The notes beneath the pieces were generated by a model that was not told where the DNA came from, made no database searches, and saw only the letters and a list, made by a program, of their open reading frames with translations. The position numbers and the translations under genes are program-made. This document shows positions 58,599 through 64,000 of a stretch of 64,000 nucleotides of DNA, one piece after another (the first letter of the stretch is position 1; each line of letters opens with the position of its first letter). The stretch covers positions 1,426,001 to 1,490,000 of the forward strand of contig OY969915.1 of NCBI GenBank assembly GCA_963704545.1, read 5' to 3'. The stretch is from VRUE01 sp963704545. GTDB lineage: Bacteria; Actinomycetota; Thermoleophilia; Solirubrobacterales; 70-9.

Positions 58599-59002
58599 TG
58601 ATCCTTGCCGACGCTGGCGTCTGGGTTGCCGCAGGCGAACCCAAGGACCGGTTTCATCGCGAGTCGTCCGAGATCCTCCTCGACCTGGATGTGCCTGTGG
58701 CGGCGCTGGATCTCACGCTCTACGAGATCGCCAACGCTCTGGGCGCGAAGGGCCGGCAGTCGCGCCAGGCCGTCTACATGCTTCGGTTTCTGGAGAGGCG
58801 CTGCGAAGAGAACCTCGTCGAAGCCAACTCGGACCTGATGGACACGGCGCTGGAGGTTGCGGTTGAGCATGGCCTCACGGCCTACGACGCCGCATACGTC
58901 GCCGCCGCTCGCCGCCACGGCTGGACCCTGGTCAGCACCGACATCGCCGATCTGGTCTCCAAGGGCCTCGCCGTGGCACCCGACGCCGCCGACTACCCTT
59001 AG
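58598..59002 (+). CDS. vapC: VapC-type PIN-domain ribonuclease toxin
   Basis: A 134-aa PIN nuclease. The acidic metal site is complete: Asp5 in ILADAGVW, Glu43 in LTLYEIANAL, Asp97 in LTAYDAAYVAAA and Asp115 in LVSTDIAD. VapC toxins cut tRNA or rRNA when the antitoxin is degraded. It is coupled to vapB by a one-base overlap. The pair interrupts the core run between murI and yqeY. Confidence 0.9.
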   Translation: MILADAGVWVAAGEPKDRFHRESSEILLDLDVPVAALDLTLYEIANALGAKGRQSRQAVYMLRFLERRCEENLVEANSDLMDTALEVAVEHGLTAYDAAYVAAARRHGWTLVSTDIADLVSKGLAVAPDAADYP

Positions 59003-59007
59003 AGCGG

Positions 59008-59419
59008 ATGAGCGTTCTCGAGCAGGTTCAGGCAGACGTGCGCACCGCGATGAAGGCGGGCGACCGCGAGCGAGCGGGTGCCCTGCGCATGGTCGTCGAC
59101 GCTTTGCAGAAGGAGGCGAAGCTGGGCGACGGCGACGAGGTCGCCGTGCTCCAGCGCGAGCGCAAGAAGCGGCTGGAAGCCGCCGAGGCCTACGGCGAGG
59201 CCGGCCGGGCCGAGCAGGCCACGGCCGAGAGCTTCGAGGCCGAGCTGATCGAGGGCTACCTGCCCGCGCAGCTCTCCGACGAGGAGCTGGCGGAGCTGGT
59301 CGATGCCGCGGTCGCCGAGACCGGGGCCAGCGAGCAGAAGCAGATGGGCCAGGTGATGTCGGCGCTGATGCCGAAGGTCGCCGGGCGCGCCGATGGCAAG
59401 CGGGTCAGCGCGGCGGTGC

Positions 59420-59439
<20 letters not shown>
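59008..59439 (+). CDS. yqeY: GatB/YqeY-domain protein
   Basis: A 143-aa helical protein: MSVLEQVQADVRTAMKAGDR, ALRMVVDALQKEAKL, then EQKQMGQVMSALMPKVAGRADGKRV at the end. The domain resembles the tRNA-binding tail of GatB. YqeY usually sits between rpsU and phoH or dnaG; here it is coupled to phoH, which starts 20 nt inside it. Its molecular role is not established. Confidence 0.9.
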
Positions 59440-60408
<969 letters not shown>

Positions 60409-60412
<4 letters not shown>

Positions 60413-60774
60413 GCCGGGATCTCTCAGACGTGCCCCCTGAGCTGCGCGACGCGGTCGCGGCGGCGCTCGACGGCGCCGGGGTCGCCGACGGGCACCTCGC
60501 GGTCGAGCTGGTCGGAGCCGAGCGCATCCGCGAGCTGAACCGCGAGCACCGGGGCAGGGACGCGCCGACCGACGTGCTCGCTTTCCCTCTCGACGGCGCC
60601 GAGCCCACCGCCGGCCCGCGCGAGCTGGGCGACGTCGTGATCTGCCCCGAGCACTCCACCGACGTCACCGAGGCCGCCGTCCACGGCGTCCTGCACCTCT
60701 GCGGCTACGACCACGAGGTCGACGAGGGCGAGATGCTCGCCCTGCAGGCGCGGGTCCTCGGGGGCCTGGCGTGA
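60409..60774 (+). CDS. ybeY: Endoribonuclease YbeY
   Basis: A 121-aa zinc-dependent RNase for 16S rRNA maturation. TTG 60409 overlaps the phoH stop. The metal site HGVLHLCGYDH has His92, His96 and His102, and RELNREHRG and DVLAFPL are also present. It is short at the N-terminus compared with 150-aa YbeY, but the fold is complete. Its TGA overlaps the era start (GTGA). Confidence 0.94.
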
Positions 60775-61664
60775 CGCGCGCCGGCTTCATCGGGCTCGCC
60801 GGCCGGCCCAACGTCGGCAAGTCGACCCTGGTCAACGCGATCGTCGGCAGCAGGGTGGCGATCGTCTCGATGCGGCCGCAGACGACCCGGCGGGCGATTC
60901 GCGGTATTCACACCGACCTCGAGGGCGGGCGTCAGCTCGTCCTCGTCGATCTCCCGGGTGTGCAGCGTCCTCGCGACGTGCTGACGGAGCGGATGCAGAA
61001 GCGGGTCGAGCGCGAGCTGGCCGACTCCGACCTAGCCCTGATCGTGATCAACGGCGAGGAGGGCGTCGGGCCGGGCGATCGCTTCATCGCCCGCGCCCTG
61101 GCCGAGGCCGGCGGTCGCCTGCCGACGATCTGCGCCGTCAACAAGGCCGACCGGACCGGGCCGAACGAGCTGGTCCCGGTGCTTGCCGAGGCGGCCGAGC
61201 TGGAGGGCGTCGACGAGGTCTTCCCGATCAGCGCCCGCGAAGGCGAGGGACTCGAGGCCCTGGTCCAGCGCCTCGGCGAGCTCGTCCCCGAGGGGCCCTA
61301 TCTCTACCCGCCCGAGGACCACAGCGACCAGTCGAGCGAGCTGCTGCTGGCCGAGCTGATCCGCGAGCAGGTGCTCAACCGCACCCGCGAGGAGATCCCG
61401 CACTCGGTCGAGGTCGCGGTCAAGGACATCGACGAGCGCGAGGACGGCCTGATCACGGTCGTCGCCGAGATCTGGGCCGAGACCGAGTCCCAGAAGGGCA
61501 TCCTGATCGGCAAGGGCGGCAAGAAGATCAGCGAGATCGGAACGGCGGCACGCAGCTCCCTGGAGGCCGAGCTCGACGCAAAGGTCCACCTCGACCTCAA
61601 GATTCGGGTCCGCAGCCACTGGCGTCGCGATGACGACCTGCTCGATCGCCTTGGCATTGAGTGA
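60771..61664 (+). CDS. era: GTPase Era
   Basis: A 297-aa GTPase that binds 16S rRNA and guides 30S assembly. GTG 60771 overlaps ybeY. G1 GRPNVGKS is at 11-18, then TTRRAIRGI, VDLPGVQ and NKAD. The C-terminal KH domain has IGKGGKKISEIGTAARSSLE. Length is typical. A nested palindrome starts at the base after its stop. Confidence 0.96.
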   Translation: MTRAGFIGLAGRPNVGKSTLVNAIVGSRVAIVSMRPQTTRRAIRGIHTDLEGGRQLVLVDLPGVQRPRDVLTERMQKRVERELADSDLALIVINGEEGVGPGDRFIARALAEAGGRLPTICAVNKADRTGPNELVPVLAEAAELEGVDEVFPISAREGEGLEALVQRLGELVPEGPYLYPPEDHSDQSSELLLAELIREQVLNRTREEIPHSVEVAVKDIDEREDGLITVVAEIWAETESQKGILIGKGGKKISEIGTAARSSLEAELDAKVHLDLKIRVRSHWRRDDDLLDRLGIE

Positions 61665-61761
61665 GGCAGGCGATGGGCACGCTCCCGTCCGTCCAAGCGC
61701 CGAGCTAATTAGCTCGGCGCTTTGAGTATCCGCCCGTCCGGGAGCGTGCCCATCGCCTGCC
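61665..61761 (+). repeat. Nested palindromic element between era and hisIE
   Basis: Outer arms 61665-61687 and 61739-61761 are perfect 23-bp complements. Inside is a perfect 28-bp palindrome (61695-61722) centred on GAGCTAATTAGCTC. It begins at the base after the era stop and ends just before the hisIE -10 box. Confidence 0.9.
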
Positions 61762-61762
61762 A

Positions 61763-61768
61763 TACGAT
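61763..61768 (+). promoter_or_regulatory. -10 box for hisIE, leaderless-type
   Basis: TACGAT ends 6 nt before ATG 61775. Confidence 0.4.
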
Positions 61769-61774
61769 TGCGTG

Positions 61775-62389
61775 ATGTTCGAGCAGCTGAATTTCGACGA
61801 GCGAGGTCTCGTTCCCGTGGTGGCTCAGGATCACGCGAGCGGTGAGGTGCTGACGCTTGCCTATGCGAGCGAGGAGTCGCTGCGACTTACGGTTGAGACT
61901 GGGGAGCTGCACTTCTACAGCCGCTCGCGGGAGGAGATCTGGCGCAAGGGGGAAACCTCGGGGAACGTGCTGAAGCTACGCCAGCTCCGCCTCGACTGCG
62001 ATGGAGACGCGATCGTCGCCTTGGTCGAACCGACCGGGCCCGCCTGCCATACCGGCGAACGCTCCTGTTTTCACCGTGGCATAGACGGCGAATACAGCAC
62101 TGACCCTGCGCTGCACGAGATGCTGGCGTCGCTCGAGCGCACGCTTCGCAGCCGGGCCGCCGAGCGGCCTGAGGGCAGCTATACGGTGAAGCTGCTCGAC
62201 GACCCGAAGCTGATCGGGGAGAAGGTCGAGGAGGAGGCCGAGGAGGTCGTGCGCGCCGCCCGCGAGGAGTCCGACGAGCGCGTCGCCGAAGAGGCGGCCG
62301 ACCTGCTCTACCACCTCGCGGTCCTGCTCGCCTCGCGCGAGGTCCCGCAGTCCGCTGCGATGGAAGTGCTCGATGGCCGTCGCCGCTGA
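61775..62389 (+). CDS. hisIE: HisIE bifunctional histidine biosynthesis enzyme
   Basis: A 204-aa fusion from ATG 61775 (GTG 61772 also possible). HisI (PRA-CH): VVAQDHASGEVLTLAYASEE, then SRSREEIWRKGETSGN and the metal Cys in RLDCDGDA and PACHTGERSCF. HisE (PRA-PH) starts about 115: YTVKLLDDPKLIGEKVEEEA, then ADLLYHLAVLLA. It does steps 2 and 3 of histidine synthesis. The end overlaps trpE by 17 bases, so it is coupled to tryptophan genes; no other his gene is in view. Confidence 0.95.
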   Translation: MFEQLNFDERGLVPVVAQDHASGEVLTLAYASEESLRLTVETGELHFYSRSREEIWRKGETSGNVLKLRQLRLDCDGDAIVALVEPTGPACHTGERSCFHRGIDGEYSTDPALHEMLASLERTLRSRAAERPEGSYTVKLLDDPKLIGEKVEEEAEEVVRAAREESDERVAEEAADLLYHLAVLLASREVPQSAAMEVLDGRRR

Positions 62390-63881
62390 CTCCGAGCTGG
62401 GGCTCGAGCCGACCCTCGAGCAGGCCCGGGCGCTGGCCGCCGAGGGCAACGTCGTGCCGGTCTGCGCCCGGCTGCTCGACGACTGTGAGACCCCGGTCTC
62501 GGCCTTCCTCAAGCTGCGCGCCGGAGAGCCGGAGGGAGCGCCCTGCTTCCTGCTCGAGTCGGCCGAGCAGGGCCAGGTCGGCCGCTACTCCTTCGTCGGC
62601 TTCCACCCCCGCTCGGTGCTGCGCTGGAGCGATGGCGTTCTCTCCGAGGACGGTGGGGAGGGGCGTGATGCCCCCGACCCCTACGCCGCTGTCGCCGAGC
62701 ACCTCGCGCGCTTCCGCCCGGCGCCGGTCGAGGGCCTGCCGCCGTTCAGCGGCGGCGCCGTCGGCTTCTTCGGCTATGACCTGGTGCGCACGGTCGAGCC
62801 GCTGGGCGAGCCCAACCCCGACCCACTCGGCCTGCCGGACATGGCGCTGATGGTGACCGACCTGTTGCTCGTCTTCGACCACCTCCGCCACGAGCTGACG
62901 ATCATGGCCTGCGCCTTCGCGGATGACGAGGGCGGCATCGACGCCGCCTACGAGCGCGCCGCCGCGACGATCGCCGACGCTCGCCGGCGCCTGCGCGGAG
63001 CCGTCCCGGCGCCCGAGCACCCGGTCGTGGCCGAGCCTCCGCGGTTCGCCTCAAACATGGCGCGCGAGGAGTTCGAGGCGGCGGTCGAGCGGATCGTCGA
63101 CTACGTCCACGCCGGCGACGCCTTCCAGGTCGTGCCCTCGCAACGCTTCAGCGCGCCGGCGCCGGTCGAGGCCTTCTCGATCTACCGCGGCCTTCGCGTC
63201 GTCAACCCGTCCCCCTACATGTACTTCCTCGAGTTCGGCGACTTCCAGATCGCCGGCGCGTCGCCCGAGCCGCTGGTCAAGGTCACCGGCAACCGGGTCG
63301 AGACGCGGCCCATCGCAGGGACCTACCCGCGCGGCTCCGACGAGGAGGAGGACCGCCGCTTAGCCGAGCGTCTGAAAAGCGACCCCAAGGAGCGGGCCGA
63401 GCACGTGATGCTGGTCGACCTCGGCCGCAACGACCTCGGCCGGGTCTGCGAGTACGGCTCGGTCGCGGTCGACGAGCTGATGGTGGTCGAGACCTACTCG
63501 CACGTGCTGCACATCGTCAGCCAGGTCTCCGGCACCCTGCGCGAGGGGGTCGGCGCGATGGACGTCCTGCGCTCCGCCCTGCCGGCGGGCACGCTCTCCG
63601 GCGCGCCGAAGGTGCGGGCGATGCAGATCATCGACGAGCTCGAGCCGGTCAAGCGCTGCTCCTACGGGGGCGCGATCGGCTACCTCTCCTGGGACGGCGA
63701 CCTCGACACGGCGATCCACATCCGCACCGTGGTCATCAAGGACGGTCAGATGCACGTCCAAGCGGGGGGCGGGACCGTCGCCGACGCCAAGCCCGCCTAC
63801 GAGTACAACGAGTCCGTCAACAAGGCCAAGGCCGTGTTCCGCGCGGTGGAGCTGGCCTGCGAGCAGCCGGACTGGCCGTGA
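62373..63881 (+). CDS. trpE: Anthranilate synthase component I
   Basis: A 502-aa chorismate-using enzyme that makes anthranilate with TrpG, the first step to tryptophan. The N-terminal part has LLESAEQGQVGRYSFVG (inhibitor-site region). The catalytic part has YVHAGDAFQVVPSQRFS, NPSPYMYFLEFGDFQIAGASPE, RPIAGTYPRG, DPKERAEHVMLVDLGRND and LPAGTLSGAPKVRAM. All conserved blocks are intact. It is followed 7 bases later by trpG. Confidence 0.96.
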   Translation: MAVAADSELGLEPTLEQARALAAEGNVVPVCARLLDDCETPVSAFLKLRAGEPEGAPCFLLESAEQGQVGRYSFVGFHPRSVLRWSDGVLSEDGGEGRDAPDPYAAVAEHLARFRPAPVEGLPPFSGGAVGFFGYDLVRTVEPLGEPNPDPLGLPDMALMVTDLLLVFDHLRHELTIMACAFADDEGGIDAAYERAAATIADARRRLRGAVPAPEHPVVAEPPRFASNMAREEFEAAVERIVDYVHAGDAFQVVPSQRFSAPAPVEAFSIYRGLRVVNPSPYMYFLEFGDFQIAGASPEPLVKVTGNRVETRPIAGTYPRGSDEEEDRRLAERLKSDPKERAEHVMLVDLGRNDLGRVCEYGSVAVDELMVVETYSHVLHIVSQVSGTLREGVGAMDVLRSALPAGTLSGAPKVRAMQIIDELEPVKRCSYGGAIGYLSWDGDLDTAIHIRTVVIKDGQMHVQAGGGTVADAKPAYEYNESVNKAKAVFRAVELACEQPDWP

Positions 63882-63888
63882 GGTTGCG

Positions 63889-64000
63889 ATGAAGGTCCTC
63901 GTCATCGACAACTACGACTCCTTCACCTACAACCTGGTCCAGTACCTGGGCGAGCTGGGTGCGGAGATCGGGGTCGTCCGCAACGACAAGGCGACGGTGG
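63889..64000 (+). CDS. trpG: Anthranilate synthase component II, partial
   Basis: The first 37 codons from ATG 63889: MKVLVIDNYDSFTYNLVQYL, then GAEIGVVRND, the usual start of class I glutamine amidotransferases of the TrpG/PabA type. The catalytic Cys lies beyond the window end. It would supply ammonia to TrpE. Confidence 0.92.
   Translation, partial: MKVLVIDNYDSFTYNLVQYLGELGAEIGVVRNDKATV

Overview
The window is about 64 kb of high-GC actinobacterial chromosome. I infer the class Thermoleophilia (Solirubrobacterales-like) from codon use, from the run of conserved genes on the right, and from the style of the RHS and winged-helix proteins. I could not test this against a database.

Right part, about 36.8-64 kb: a compact core-genome segment. 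It holds a methyltransferase, a saccharopine-dehydrogenase-like reductase, tRNA-Ala(GGC), a SpoIIM-like protein, leuS, a cupin, comEA-comEC, holA, rpsT (minus strand), murJ, a membrane glycosyltransferase, lepA, a hadA/hadB-like dehydratase pair, hrcA-dnaJ-prmA, murI, a vapBC pair, yqeY-phoH-ybeY-era, and hisIE-trpE-trpG (trpG runs off the end). Many genes are translationally coupled by overlapping start and stop codons. Several lack a clear Shine-Dalgarno sequence and have a TANNNT box 6-9 nt before the start, as leaderless transcripts would. This core is dotted with long near-perfect palindromes, at gene borders and in frame inside comEC, the glycosyltransferase and prmA.

Left part, 1 to about 36 kb: accessory DNA. 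First comes a plasmid or mobilizable-element relic. It has a MobF relaxase-helicase with an IS481-family element inserted near its 3' end at CTAG, a duplicated relaxase tail and several winged-helix regulators, one internally duplicated. There is also a 19-codon ORF with its own terminator. Next are an XRE regulator, a RelE/ParE-like toxin-antitoxin pair and a SIR2-domain protein that is a likely anti-phage effector. Two copies of one 39-bp tRNA 3'-half (11917-11955 and 34975-35013) bound about 23 kb. That interval holds a second IS481-family element, an operon of two small proteins and four XRE regulators, a giant RHS protein, a DyP peroxidase, a flavin monooxygenase, a signal peptidase, a GGDEF/HD-GYP protein and a TetR-controlled hydrolase-glycosyltransferase fusion.

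The most striking system is the RHS polymorphic-toxin locus at 15.7-25.8 kb. It encodes a secreted RHS protein with four nucleotide-identical 660-bp repeats. Downstream lie a small membrane protein (candidate immunity), a frameshifted orphan tip, a damaged immunity-like gene, an orphan RHS core with a different tip, another membrane protein, and an intact copy of the damaged immunity-like gene. The arrangement looks like a tip-switching cassette store. Other strong leads are the palindrome family, including two 29-16-29 bp elements with one core and different self-complementary arms that bracket hadA/hadB, and a repeated hairpin motif at 42.34 and 47.19 kb.
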